NCBI GenBank assembly: GCA_007133065.1
Contig: SLNJ01000094.1
Span: 1-59,278 of the forward strand
Length of the DNA: 59,278 nt
DNA from: Opitutales bacterium
Lineage (GTDB): Bacteria > Verrucomicrobiota > Verrucomicrobiia > Opitutales > Oceanipulchritudinaceae
Direction: 5' to 3'
Shown here: positions 45,743 to 54,350 of the stretch, piece after piece
How the letters are laid out: each line of letters begins with the position of its first letter
How positions within the stretch are numbered: the first letter of the stretch is position 1
Made by a program: the position numbers and the translations under genes
Notes under the pieces: generated by a model
What the model was told of the DNA's origin: nothing
Seen by the model: the letters and a program-made list of their open reading frames with translations, nothing else
Databases searched by the model: none

Positions 45743-45979
45743 ATGGCAACGAAACGACGCAACCTCCGCAACAAGGGAATCAGCCGGATCGATTCCGGAT
45801 CCACTCACGGCTGGTTCGTGCGCGGCTACCGCAACGGACAAACGTACTCGAAGCTGTTCAGCGACCTCAAGTGTGGCGGCAAACGCAAGGCCCTCGCATT
45901 GGCCCGCGAATACCGCGACCAGTTGCTGGACGAACTCGCAAAGATCCCGCCCTCCGGGCGTGCCCGCAGTTCACGCTGA
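45743..45979 (+). CDS. small AP2-like DNA-binding-fold protein
   Basis: 78-residue basic protein with the pattern GISRIDSGSTHGWFVRGYRNG followed by SKLFSDLKCGGKRKALALAREYRDQLL. The three-strand-plus-helix arrangement and the motifs GWFVR and GGKRKALALA are like bacterial AP2-domain mini-proteins. These are usually encoded near mobile DNA or as free-standing proteins, and may bind DNA. It lies 69 nt after menH. Its low complexity of neighbours gives no target. I judge the family match as likely, from memory of the motif. Confidence 0.6.
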   Translation: MATKRRNLRNKGISRIDSGSTHGWFVRGYRNGQTYSKLFSDLKCGGKRKALALAREYRDQLLDELAKIPPSGRARSSR

Positions 45980-46352
45980 GTCAACCGGCCGGTCGGAATC
46001 CCGCATCCCCCTCCAGAGCCCCTACCGCCTCTTAGCGAGTCTACGATCCCCACGCCACACACTCGCCCTGAACCGGTGGGTGGTTAAGAGGTCGTGCTGG
46101 TTTGTACATGGTACAGGCGCATATCCGCGGGCCGAAATGCACGGTACGTGCTTTCCTGTAGATTCCATACCGGAATCGGCCGCAAAAACTACGGGACCGA
46201 ATACCCCGGATTAAGCGATGCAACGTGACGCTCCGAGGGTCTCCAGCAACCTCCTGTAGTTGCGACTCGGACCGTTATCGCAGCATAGATAGTTCACCGA
46301 ATACAGCCTTCACCGGATAGTAATAAAATATTGATCATTATATACTTGTGGC
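45980..46352. other. 373-nt gap with possible promoter for the S26-like gene
   Basis: No coding sequence is evident. The last 50 nt are AT-rich (46310-46350) and contain TATACT at 46341-46346, only 7 nt before the ATG at 46353. If that is the -10 box the mRNA would be nearly leaderless. No convincing -35 is found. Several short palindromes occur (for example TTGTACATGGTACA at about 46102). Confidence 0.35.
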
Positions 46353-46835
46353 ATGCTCAAGGCATGTTCCACAGGTATCCGATTGATGATTGCGTTCACG
46401 CTGCTCGCCTCCATGACGGCGGGAGTGAATGGAGGCGTTCCAAGCACACCGGTACGGGGCGAACAAGCGCTGCGTGAAGCGGAGCAGATCACTGCAATGA
46501 ATCCGCATTGGGAGGTTGTCCGGGGTCAGGGGCACTCGATGACTCCCTACTTTGGCGAGCACTCCCTGCTTCTTGTCGATCGTTCGACCGGAGGCGCCTT
46601 GCGTCCCGGCACAGTCATGCTCTATCGCGATCGAGATGGCGACCTCATCGCACACAAGGTCGTTGGAACCGATGACAACCTGCTTATCGCCCAGGGCTTG
46701 AACAACACGAACGTAGATCCCGCGCCGGTTCCTCGCGATGCCGTGGAGGGAGTTGTCTTCGGCGTCTTGCACACTTCCGGCATTGGCGAGTACGCACGCG
46801 ATCTCCCCGTCGTCACCGGAAAGACATGGAAATAA
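46353..46835 (+). CDS. exported S26B signal-peptidase-like protein
   Basis: 160-residue protein with an N-terminal signal sequence (LMIAFTLLASMTAGVNG). It has the small S26-type core: GQGHSMTPYFGEHSLLLV with the candidate Ser, then PGTVMLYRDRDGDLIAHKVVG with a His-Lys pair at the second catalytic position, and EGVVFGVLHTSG. It is similar in plan to the lipoprotein at 44252 but lacks a lipobox. No membrane anchor follows the signal peptide, so the mature protein should be soluble and periplasmic. Activity and substrate unknown. Confidence 0.55.
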   Translation: MLKACSTGIRLMIAFTLLASMTAGVNGGVPSTPVRGEQALREAEQITAMNPHWEVVRGQGHSMTPYFGEHSLLLVDRSTGGALRPGTVMLYRDRDGDLIAHKVVGTDDNLLIAQGLNNTNVDPAPVPRDAVEGVVFGVLHTSGIGEYARDLPVVTGKTWK

Positions 46836-47023
46836 CGGTCGACACTGGAACGTGACGCCGTCGGGGTGATTGCTTGCTGTGTCAAACTGGAGGGACAGCG
46901 CCCTGCACGTAGAAGCGGACCCCCTTTCCGGGCGCAGCGCCCAACGGGTGTTCGCTTCCCGTTTCGTGACACCGGGGCGGCATCTATGGGTGGACAACTT
47001 CCCGGTTGCCCAATGGGAGACCG
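46836..47023 (+). other. coding-like fragment without assigned gene
   Basis: Between the S26-like gene and the flavoprotein stop, one plus-strand frame (about 46890-47045) shows G/C-rich third positions and protein-like residues (ADPLSGRSAQRVFASRF, then PGRHLWVDNFPVAQWE). It has no start with an RBS and runs into the antisense of the next gene. It may be the remnant of a lost gene. Confidence 0.25.
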
Positions 47024-48424
47024 TCAACGAGATCGCTCTTCCCGTTCATGATTCATGTCTCCGACGCACTTCTGGTAGAGGTCGGGAAATACTCCATCCG
47101 GATCGTAGACACGTTTCAACCGGGTGTAAGCATTCTGGTCATACTGCTCCCAAAACGTTTCCGGAGGAAAGTAGGCATCGGAATAAAGTGATTTTTTTCC
47201 CCCGCACGCGACCACTTCCTCCTCCACGCGACGGTTGAAATACCCGGATTCCCGCCGGCTCCGAACCCCGCCCCAGAATCCGAAGTTAATGTACAACGAG
47301 TTCGAATCGGTGCGGTATAAAGGAAACACGGCTTGCGAACCGGGCGCCATGACCGGACAAATCCATATCGGCCGGATGCCGATCTCATGCAAAAGGAATT
47401 CGAGAAAACCCGCCGCCCGCGCGACGGGAACCTCCACGTCCTGAATCACCCATTCGACGTTCCTCATCATGCCGACGCGGCGCAGGATACCGTGCCGTTC
47501 ATTCCAGTCCCGGAGTTTCCAGTAAGTAGTGGAGCGCAATAAGCCGCATAGCCCCGCCACAAATCGCAGGGGCGGAAATTCGGCTCCGAACGCGCGCGAA
47601 CACCAGAACCAGTCCGCATCCCAACGCCAAAGGTAGTCCCGAATTGTCAGGAAATCCTCCGTGCGCCGCGAGATGGATCGGTAATACACCTGCATGAAAC
47701 GGTAGTTGCTCGTGCCGGGGGCCGCATCGACAAACGAACCCTCCGTCCTATAGAGAGCATCCGATGCGAAAACGGTGCCGTCCACAAATGCCACGCCATC
47801 GCCGCGTTTCCGCTCCGCAAGACAAAGCGCCTCGAGCTCCGAGAAGTAACGCTGCGGATCCGTAGTGTGTCGGTGCACCATGTGAACGTACGGTTTGACC
47901 GGGATAAGGTGGATCCAAAGGCGCAAGGCGTACCCGAGAGTCCCATATGAGTTTGCAAATCCGTAAAAAAGCTCGCTGTTCGCGTTGTCGGGCGTGCAAT
48001 AGAGGATCTCCCCGGCCCCCGTGAGGACCTCCAACGCTGCGATCGACTCGTGTACGAACCCGTACCGAAACGAGGAGGACTCGATCCCTCCTCCTGTCAC
48101 CGCACCGCCGACCGTAATCGTTTTCAACTGGGGCACGACCGCCGGCATGCGTCCGTGCGGAAGCGTCGCATCCACCACCGACTCGTACGTCGCCATCCCC
48201 TCCACTTCGGCACGGTTCCCAACCGGGTCGACGGCGATCACGCCGTTGAGGTCGCGGACATCCAAGGCGGGGCCGCGCGCGCGGGGGCGGATCCGAAAGA
48301 GATTCGATGTTTGCTTCGCCAGCCGTACCGGAGACCCGGCGCGGCGGATCGCCTCAAACTCCCCGACCAGCCGGTCCCGTTTCGCTTCATACTCCGCACG
48401 ACGCGCTGCAATCGCATCTTTCAT
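47024..48424 (-). CDS. DHCR24-like FAD-binding oxidoreductase
   Basis: 466-residue flavoprotein of the FAD_binding_4 group. The FAD region is ALDVRDLNGVIAVDPVGNRAEVEGMATYESVV and VPQLKTITVGGAVTGGGIESSSFRYG, resembling DHCR24/DIMINUTO and the TmsA/BfaA-type reductases. Long Trp/Tyr-rich middle and C-terminal parts (YLWRWDADWFWCSRAFG) fit the same group. In actinobacteria such a reductase works with a Cfa-like methyltransferase to reduce a 10-methylene acyl chain to 10-methyl-stearate. Here it lies 79 nt downstream of cfa on the same strand, so a shared lipid-modifying role is likely. No membrane segment is clear. Confidence 0.8.
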   Translation of the reverse strand: MKDAIAARRAEYEAKRDRLVGEFEAIRRAGSPVRLAKQTSNLFRIRPRARGPALDVRDLNGVIAVDPVGNRAEVEGMATYESVVDATLPHGRMPAVVPQLKTITVGGAVTGGGIESSSFRYGFVHESIAALEVLTGAGEILYCTPDNANSELFYGFANSYGTLGYALRLWIHLIPVKPYVHMVHRHTTDPQRYFSELEALCLAERKRGDGVAFVDGTVFASDALYRTEGSFVDAAPGTSNYRFMQVYYRSISRRTEDFLTIRDYLWRWDADWFWCSRAFGAEFPPLRFVAGLCGLLRSTTYWKLRDWNERHGILRRVGMMRNVEWVIQDVEVPVARAAGFLEFLLHEIGIRPIWICPVMAPGSQAVFPLYRTDSNSLYINFGFWGGVRSRRESGYFNRRVEEEVVACGGKKSLYSDAYFPPETFWEQYDQNAYTRLKRVYDPDGVFPDLYQKCVGDMNHEREERSR

Positions 48425-48503
48425 ACAATATCGGTCCCCTTCTCCACCATCATTCCAAGAGCGGCCTCTGCCCCCGGCCTTCGATCCGGCTTCTTATGCG
48501 CCC

Positions 48504-49643
48504 TCACCGGACCGACGCATACCCGCCGGGCAGCCCCTCCTTTGAGAACACGAGTTGCCACAACTGAATGTTGCGGGCGCGAAATCCCCCTGCGCACGAA
48601 AGTAGATAGTACTTCCACATCCGGTAAAAACGCTCGCCGTAGTGATCGCGGAACTCCGGCCAGTGGCGATCGAAATTCGCAAACCACGCCATGAGGGTCG
48701 GATCGTAGTACGCCCCGAAATTGTGGAGATCCTCGACGAGCAGGATGCCCTCCGCGGCATCCGTGAGCTGGCGCAGCGACGGGAGCTGTCCGCCGGGAAA
48801 AATGTATCGGCTGATCCAGGGATCGCTGGTTCGCTTGGTGCGGTTGCACCCGATCGTGTGCAGGAGCATGAGCCCGCCGTCTGAAAGGCAGCGTCGCTGC
48901 AACGCGAGAAAACGCCGGTAGTTGCGGGATCCAACATGCTCGCAGATTCCGATTGAAACCACCTTGTCGTAAACCCCGGATGCGGTTCGATAGTCCGCGT
49001 GCACAATCTCGACCGGCAGGCCGTGACAAAATTTCCGCGCGTAGTCGACCTGTTCGCGGGAGATGTTGTAGCTCGTAACATGGCACCCGTACCGTTCCGC
49101 AGCGAACCGGGCGAACCCGCCCCACCCGCCACCGAGTTCGAGCACCCTGTCCCCCTCCCGCAACTGGAGCTTGCGACAGACCAGGTCCATTTTGGCCTCC
49201 TGAGCGGCTGCCAGCGTGGCCTCGGATTTCCAGTACCCGCACGTGTACTGCATCCATGGATCGAGCATCCGCTCGTAAAATCGGTTACCGAGGTCGTAGT
49301 GTCGCTCCGCGACGCGGCGGGATCGGCGCGGATTCTGCAGATTGAGAAATCGGGCGCAAATCCATGCCCAGAGCAGCTGTGGATCCCGAACCGCCCGGTT
49401 GAGGCCGCCGCGAAGGAGCTTGTCGAAGAATGCATCGAGTTCGTCGGCATCCCACCAGCCGTCCATATACGACTCCCCAAGAGCCTGCGACCCTCCTGCC
49501 AGAATCCGGCCGTACACCCGTTCATCATGCACCTGGAGATCCCACGGCCGATCGCCGTTAATCCGGATGTCTGCAGCCCCGAGCAGGTTCACAAGCACCT
49601 CGTCCGGCGTGCGTCCCTTGGCCGATCGTTTCATCCCGAACAT
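48504..49643 (-). CDS. cfa: cyclopropane-fatty-acyl-phospholipid synthase
   Basis: SAM-dependent enzyme that adds a methylene group across a cis double bond of membrane phospholipid acyl chains. The 379-residue protein resembles Escherichia coli Cfa along its whole length: GESYMDGWWDADELDAFF, ERHYDLGNRFYERMLDPWMQYTCGYW (catalytic Cys), the SAM motif VLELGGGWGG, a conserved Glu in GICEHVGSRNY, LLHTIGCNRTKR and the end FRARNIQLWQLVFS. It is encoded with a DHCR24-like reductase, so the final product could be cyclopropane, a methyl-branched chain or another derivative. The start at 49643 is the ATG of MFGMKRSAKG; MKRSAKG is an alternative. Confidence 0.92.
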   Translation of the reverse strand: MFGMKRSAKGRTPDEVLVNLLGAADIRINGDRPWDLQVHDERVYGRILAGGSQALGESYMDGWWDADELDAFFDKLLRGGLNRAVRDPQLLWAWICARFLNLQNPRRSRRVAERHYDLGNRFYERMLDPWMQYTCGYWKSEATLAAAQEAKMDLVCRKLQLREGDRVLELGGGWGGFARFAAERYGCHVTSYNISREQVDYARKFCHGLPVEIVHADYRTASGVYDKVVSIGICEHVGSRNYRRFLALQRRCLSDGGLMLLHTIGCNRTKRTSDPWISRYIFPGGQLPSLRQLTDAAEGILLVEDLHNFGAYYDPTLMAWFANFDRHWPEFRDHYGERFYRMWKYYLLSCAGGFRARNIQLWQLVFSKEGLPGGYASVR

Positions 49644-49809
49644 GGTTAGACTCTAGCGTTCCGGCACGCCGTTCTGCAATCGAAAACAGATACTTCTCAG
49701 TAATTTACGGACTCCGTTTTGGAGAAAAACTCTTGTGTTTCTGCAATGAAATTGAAAATCTTATCATTACACGAATCTGAAACAGGTTGTATGTGTCCGC
49801 TCACTTGCG

Positions 49810-51339
49810 ATGAAGATGATACTCCGGTTGCGTTCGCTATGGCTGATTGCCCAATCTTTCCGGGTCACGGTTGGGGTCGGTGCTCTGGTTCTGATATTGA
49901 GCGTTGTTTGGATCACGATGCTGTTTCTGGCCGGCGGTGTTTCGCAATTGAACCCGGGGTTTCTTCTCATCCCAATCGTCATAGCGGCCTTCTATTTCGG
50001 CCCTTTGATCGGGGGCTGCTTCGCACTCGCGGTCGGCTACTTCATCGGCCCGTGGATGGATGGGTGGCTGGAGATTGCGCAACCGTTCGCCGACTGGGGG
50101 ATCCGAGCCGCCGTGTACGGAACCGTCGGGGTGCTGGTTGGGATTCTCAGCGCCCGCCTGCATACGCAGAATCAGCGCAAAATCGAGGAGAATCGGGCCT
50201 TGCTGGATGCAACCCCGGAGCTCATCGGACGCGAACGTATCAAGGCGCTGCGGGATATGGCTTCGGGCGTCGTCCACGATTTGAACAACGCCCTGGCGTC
50301 GATCGTGGGATACACCGACCTTCTCCTCAGGAGTTCGGGTGGCCGGGAAGGCGATTCGGTCGTGCGCTACGCCGAGGCGATTAAGCAATCGAGCGAAAGT
50401 GCTTCCACCGTAGTCAAACGCCTGCGCGCATTCTATGACGAGGAACACGCCAAACCCCGGCTGTATACGGTCAACCTGCGCCGCATCGTCGAACAATCCA
50501 TCGCGATGACGGAGGCGCGATGGAGGGCTCAGGCACGCACGAGCGATGCCGAGATTCACCCGCGCGTCAATTGCCCCGACGACCTGGTGATCATCGGAAA
50601 CGAAAATGAGCTGTGCGGGTTGTTCGGAAACCTGATTTTCAACGCGGTCGACGCGATGCCCGAAGGCGGCACGCTCGCCTTCGAAGGAAAAGTGGAGGAC
50701 GATACTGTGCTCATTCACGTAAGCGATACCGGAAGCGGGATGAGCCCGGAGCTGCAATCGAGTTGCCTGAAACCCTACGTGACCACCAAGGCATCCGGCA
50801 CAGGATTGGGAATGTCGATCGCCGCGTCGATTATGCGCTACCACGGCGGCACCATCTCCGCCCAAAGCGAGGTCGGTCGCGGTACCCGCATCACGCTCGC
50901 CTTCCCCGTCCCCGCTTTCGAAAAAGTGCAGGCACTGGAAGAACCCGAATCGGCTCCCCGGATCTCCCCCTTCCGGATACTCGTTGCAGACGATGATACC
51001 CTGGTCCGGGAGATGCTCGCTGAGATCCTGGTCACGGATGGCCATACCGTGACCGTGGCGACGGACGGACGGAACGGACTGCAGGCATTCCACAAAGATC
51101 CGGATGGTTTCGATCTGCTATTGGTGGACCTGGCAATGCCCCGCATGAGCGGCTACGCCATGATCCGGGAGATCAAGAAGTCCCATCCTCGCACACCCCT
51201 GATCCTGCTTTCAGGGTTCGACTCCATCCGCGAAGCGGATTCCGGCCCGCACACCGGACCGATAATCAGTCTGACCAAGCCAGTGACCATCGCTGAACTG
51301 CGCCGAGCGCTCTATGAGATCAGCCGGACGGTCGCTTGA
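49810..51339 (+). CDS. hybrid membrane histidine kinase with receiver domain
   Basis: 509 residues. The N-terminus has three or four membrane helices (about 20-40, 50-80, 97-114) with little periplasmic sequence. The HisKA phosphoacceptor is His156 in GVVHDLNNALASI, the ATP-binding boxes are NLIFNAVDAM, DTGSGM (306-311) and GTGLGMS (330-336). A C-terminal receiver (about 387-505) has the acidic pair DDD (394-396), phosphoacceptor Asp440 in LLLVDLAMP and Lys490. No stand-alone response regulator is adjacent, so signals may pass to a distant partner via phosphorelay. The input stimulus is unknown. Confidence 0.9.
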   Translation: MKMILRLRSLWLIAQSFRVTVGVGALVLILSVVWITMLFLAGGVSQLNPGFLLIPIVIAAFYFGPLIGGCFALAVGYFIGPWMDGWLEIAQPFADWGIRAAVYGTVGVLVGILSARLHTQNQRKIEENRALLDATPELIGRERIKALRDMASGVVHDLNNALASIVGYTDLLLRSSGGREGDSVVRYAEAIKQSSESASTVVKRLRAFYDEEHAKPRLYTVNLRRIVEQSIAMTEARWRAQARTSDAEIHPRVNCPDDLVIIGNENELCGLFGNLIFNAVDAMPEGGTLAFEGKVEDDTVLIHVSDTGSGMSPELQSSCLKPYVTTKASGTGLGMSIAASIMRYHGGTISAQSEVGRGTRITLAFPVPAFEKVQALEEPESAPRISPFRILVADDDTLVREMLAEILVTDGHTVTVATDGRNGLQAFHKDPDGFDLLLVDLAMPRMSGYAMIREIKKSHPRTPLILLSGFDSIREADSGPHTGPIISLTKPVTIAELRRALYEISRTVA

Positions 51340-51363
51340 TACGGCTCGACCGCCTGAACCCGC

Positions 51364-52362
51364 TTACACGAATCGGGACGGCGTTTGCCACATGTCGGGA
51401 TTCGATCCGAGAGCGTCGCGCAACGGGATCGTCGCCTCGGACAAGGCCGACTCCACCTCGTCTGGAATTCTCAGGCGGCCGGCCGCTGCGTTGTCGCGAA
51501 CCTGTCCCGGCGTGCGGGCACCAGCAATAACCGATGCCACGCGTCGCTGGCGAAGCAGCCACGCGATCGCCACCTGTGCCATCGGTTGACCGAGCTCCCG
51601 GCAAATCCCCTCAATCCGCTGGACCGCGGCGAAGGTTTCCTCCTCCTGTCCCGCTTCACCGTGTACCGTATCCGGATGTGCGCTGCTGAAGTGGCGCGTC
51701 CGTTTTCGGGGAGAGGGTATCTCCTCCACGGAACGGAACTTGCCCGCGAGCAGCCCTTGCAGAAGGGGGCTGTAAGGGAGAACCGATACCCCCTGCCGGT
51801 CGCATTCGTCCACGATTTCGAATTCGATTGCCCGCCACAGCAATGAGTACGGCAACTGCTGCGTTGCCAGGCGGGCGCCGGCCGCTTCAGCGGCGCGCAT
51901 CCCGGCAACCGCAAAGTTGCAGACGCCGTAGGCACGAATCTTGCCCGCTTCTACAAGGTCCTCAAACCCGGCTACGGTATCCTCCAAAGGGATGTCCGGG
52001 TTCCCCCAGTGCACCTGCAGCAGATCGATCACATCGGTGTTCAATCGCTTCAGGCTGGCTTCGCAGGAAGTCTTGAGATCGATGCGCGCGAGATCGGAGG
52101 CGTTCACTTTGGTGGCGATGACCGCCTGGTCCCGCCGTCCCTTCAATGCCCGGCCCAAAACCTCCTCGGAACTCCCGTTGCCGTACATCGGCGCGGTATC
52201 GAAAAAGTTGATGCCTTGATCGAGGGCTTCCGTGACGCTCGCCTGCGAATCGCGTTCGTCCTGATCGCCCCATTGCTTCCCGCCGGCAAACTGCCAGCAT
52301 CCGATCGCGACCGGCGATACGCGCAGGGACGAATTTCCCAATTGCTTCAATTGTGGTTCCAT
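51364..52362 (-). CDS. aldo/keto reductase
   Basis: 332-residue NADPH-dependent oxidoreductase with the (beta/alpha)8 AKR fold. The catalytic tetrad is present: Asp and Tyr in INFFDTAPMYGNG, Lys in AVIATKVN and His in LLQVHWGNPD. The NADP-binding SPLLQGLLAGKF and the C-terminal VIAGARTPGQVRDN match the YghZ/Tas-like branch. It begins at ATG 52362, and 306 nt separate it from the RidA-like fragment. Substrate unknown; such enzymes reduce aldehydes and sugar-derived ketones. Confidence 0.9.
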   Translation of the reverse strand: MEPQLKQLGNSSLRVSPVAIGCWQFAGGKQWGDQDERDSQASVTEALDQGINFFDTAPMYGNGSSEEVLGRALKGRRDQAVIATKVNASDLARIDLKTSCEASLKRLNTDVIDLLQVHWGNPDIPLEDTVAGFEDLVEAGKIRAYGVCNFAVAGMRAAEAAGARLATQQLPYSLLWRAIEFEIVDECDRQGVSVLPYSPLLQGLLAGKFRSVEEIPSPRKRTRHFSSAHPDTVHGEAGQEEETFAAVQRIEGICRELGQPMAQVAIAWLLRQRRVASVIAGARTPGQVRDNAAAGRLRIPDEVESALSEATIPLRDALGSNPDMWQTPSRFV

Positions 52363-52668
52363 GCATGGCAAGATATCGATCGAAATCGCAAATTGACAAC
52401 ATGGAATTGTGCCATCCGTGTTCTCGACACACTCCGCCGAAAGTGGCATGGAATATGGTTTTTCGCTCGGATTCGACTCCGAGCCTTTGACGGAGGGCGT
52501 TGAGACCCTCGCGGTCCCCGAGGTCCGGCCGAGCGTTGCCGTCGATCAACCATGCGCTCTTCGAACCGCCCGAGAGGTCGATCCCTCTGGAGCGGACCGA
52601 GCGCGGTGGCCGGCAGATCCGAATACACACCGTCAGCGACATGACTGCCGATACGGGGAACTTTCACG
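52363..52668 (-). other. 306-nt gap with remnant-like open frames
   Basis: Between the aldo/keto reductase start and the truncated RidA-like ORF there is no intact gene. One frame in the middle reads like coding sequence with G/C-rich third positions (GIDLSGGSKSAWLIDGNARP) but lacks a start with an RBS. It may be debris of a gene lost here. No terminator or promoter is clear. Confidence 0.3.
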
Positions 52669-52884
52669 TCAGTTCCGTACTGAACGCGTATAAGAATGAG
52701 GCAGGTGTCCGGAGAGAAAAACCAGGTTCCCTGAGCGGACTGCGCCGACGTAGTTGGCGATGGAAGGGCTGGCTTCCGGCAGTTCGATCCCAAGATTATC
52801 AAGACGCTTCTCCGGCGAACCGGCCGCCGCGGCAATCGGGATTCCAAGAAGCAATGCCAGGGAGTAATTCAGGTATCGTTTCAT
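52669..52884 (-). pseudogene. truncated exported RidA-like protein
   Basis: 71-residue ORF with a signal sequence (MKRYLNYSLALLLGIPIAAAA) followed by KRLDNLGIELPEASPSIANYVGAVRSGNLVFLSGHLP, a clear match to the start of RidA/YjgF-family proteins (about 130-160 residues). The sequence stops after HSYTRSVRN. The rest of the fold, including the imine-deaminase active-site Arg, is absent. Neither other frame restores the family C-terminus, so this is a truncation rather than a simple frameshift. It lies 11 nt after the M28 peptidase in the same direction. Confidence 0.7.
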
Positions 52885-52895
52885 AATTGATTCGG

Positions 52896-54350
52896 TTACT
52901 CAGGATCGTCGGCCGGCCAAGTTCCGGCCCGGCGCATTTGTTCCTCCAATCCCGCGTCGCGAAAGAGACGGGCTGTCTCCTCGCTATCGAGGTGTTCCGG
53001 CGCCTCCCCGTCATCATTAGCGAGGTGGTAAACGAGGAGCGCGATGAGCGCCGATGCTTCGTCGAGCATCGATCGATCGATCTTATCCATCGTATCCGCA
53101 AGGTCGTGGTAGTAACGGACCGCGTCCGGATCGATCGGAGCGTTGAACGTGATCGAGGGGACGCCGGCCAACATGAACGGCGTATGATCGCTTGCGACCC
53201 ACGGTTCGTTGATGACTCCTTTTTCCAGGCGCAATGACCCGAGGCTCTTCTGGTATGACTCGAGACTCGGGATCAGGTCCACGAACCCCATCGCATTGAT
53301 CGCGATCGGTCGGCCGACCATGTCAAGGTTGAGCATCACCCGGACATTGCCGAGATCGCCGCCGTTCACGTAGTGACGCGATCCCCACAACCCGAACTCC
53401 TCGGCATCAAACCAGACCAGGTCGACCCCGTGCCGGTTCTCGGGTGCATACATTTGCAGCAAGCGGGCGACTTCGTAGATCTGGGCGACCCCGAGCCCAT
53501 TGTCCATTGCCCCCTGCCCGAGATCCCACGAGTCGAAGTGCCCGCCTACGACGACCCGCTGGCCGGATCGACCGGGAAAGCGAACGATAAGATTCGTCCC
53601 CCTCATGGTCTTGTTTCGGCTGCTCGTCTCCAAACGGACGCGTACGGGCTCCCCGCGTTCCATGAGCCGCTGCATCCACAACCCCTCCTCACGGGTGATG
53701 GTGAAAAGCGGGAACGGCGGCGGATCCCCATGAAAGTTGGCTGTCCGGGCGAGCAGCTGTCCGCCATCGACCCGGTTGATCATGAGTCCACCGCGTACAT
53801 TGAACCGCTCCGCCAGGTCCTTGAGCTCCTTCGGCGAGTATCGGATGCGGGACGGGATGAGCAGGACGCGATCCGTGATCCGATTGGCACTGAGATCGTC
53901 GAGCGAGCGCTGGTCGGCAAAGCCAAGGAGCGCTTCGATCGGACCGGCCCCTTCGACGTACCCCAGCGCGGCCGTCCGGATTACGCGTTCGGTCGGTTCG
54001 AGCATGCGCACGTCTGCAACTCCGCGCACCCACCCGGGAAATTCAAACGTCTGGCGCCGGGTGGCCACACCGATCGCTTCCAGCGCCTCCTCCAAGGCAT
54101 CAAGCGAGCGACGATGCCCTTCCGTCCCGATCATCCGTGCCCCGTATCGATCCAACATCCCGGCAAGCAACGCGTACGCACGCTCATCCAGCCGTGCGTC
54201 GCCTGCAATCGATGCGCGAACATCCGGTTCCTCAACCGCAGCGGGTGCCCCCCCGGCCACCGCGAATACAATCATCAGCAGCGGCGCGACCACGCACCGT
54301 ATGGGCCCGTTCCACGGCTCCCCGGCAGGGATGCTCCTGGTTCGAATCAT
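52896..54350 (-). CDS. exported M28 family metallopeptidase
   Basis: 484-residue zinc aminopeptidase/carboxypeptidase with an N-terminal hydrophobic export segment (about 20-38) followed by the mature domain. Zinc ligands and catalytic residues are in GGHFDSWDLGQGAMDNG (His, Asp), FDAEEFGLWGS (Glu pair), NLDMVGRP (Asp) and SDHTPFMLAGVPSI (His). The plan resembles carboxypeptidase Q/PA-domain M28 proteins. It starts with a 4-nt overlap of the Gfo/Idh gene (ATGA). Located in the periplasm, it would trim peptides for uptake. Confidence 0.9.
   Translation of the reverse strand: MIRTRSIPAGEPWNGPIRCVVAPLLMIVFAVAGGAPAAVEEPDVRASIAGDARLDERAYALLAGMLDRYGARMIGTEGHRRSLDALEEALEAIGVATRRQTFEFPGWVRGVADVRMLEPTERVIRTAALGYVEGAGPIEALLGFADQRSLDDLSANRITDRVLLIPSRIRYSPKELKDLAERFNVRGGLMINRVDGGQLLARTANFHGDPPPFPLFTITREEGLWMQRLMERGEPVRVRLETSSRNKTMRGTNLIVRFPGRSGQRVVVGGHFDSWDLGQGAMDNGLGVAQIYEVARLLQMYAPENRHGVDLVWFDAEEFGLWGSRHYVNGGDLGNVRVMLNLDMVGRPIAINAMGFVDLIPSLESYQKSLGSLRLEKGVINEPWVASDHTPFMLAGVPSITFNAPIDPDAVRYYHDLADTMDKIDRSMLDEASALIALLVYHLANDDGEAPEHLDSEETARLFRDAGLEEQMRRAGTWPADDPE

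Noticed and set aside
45743..45979. AP2-like gene as evidence of a mobile element
   Set aside because: No integrase, homing endonuclease, direct repeats or attachment-site duplication is visible around it.
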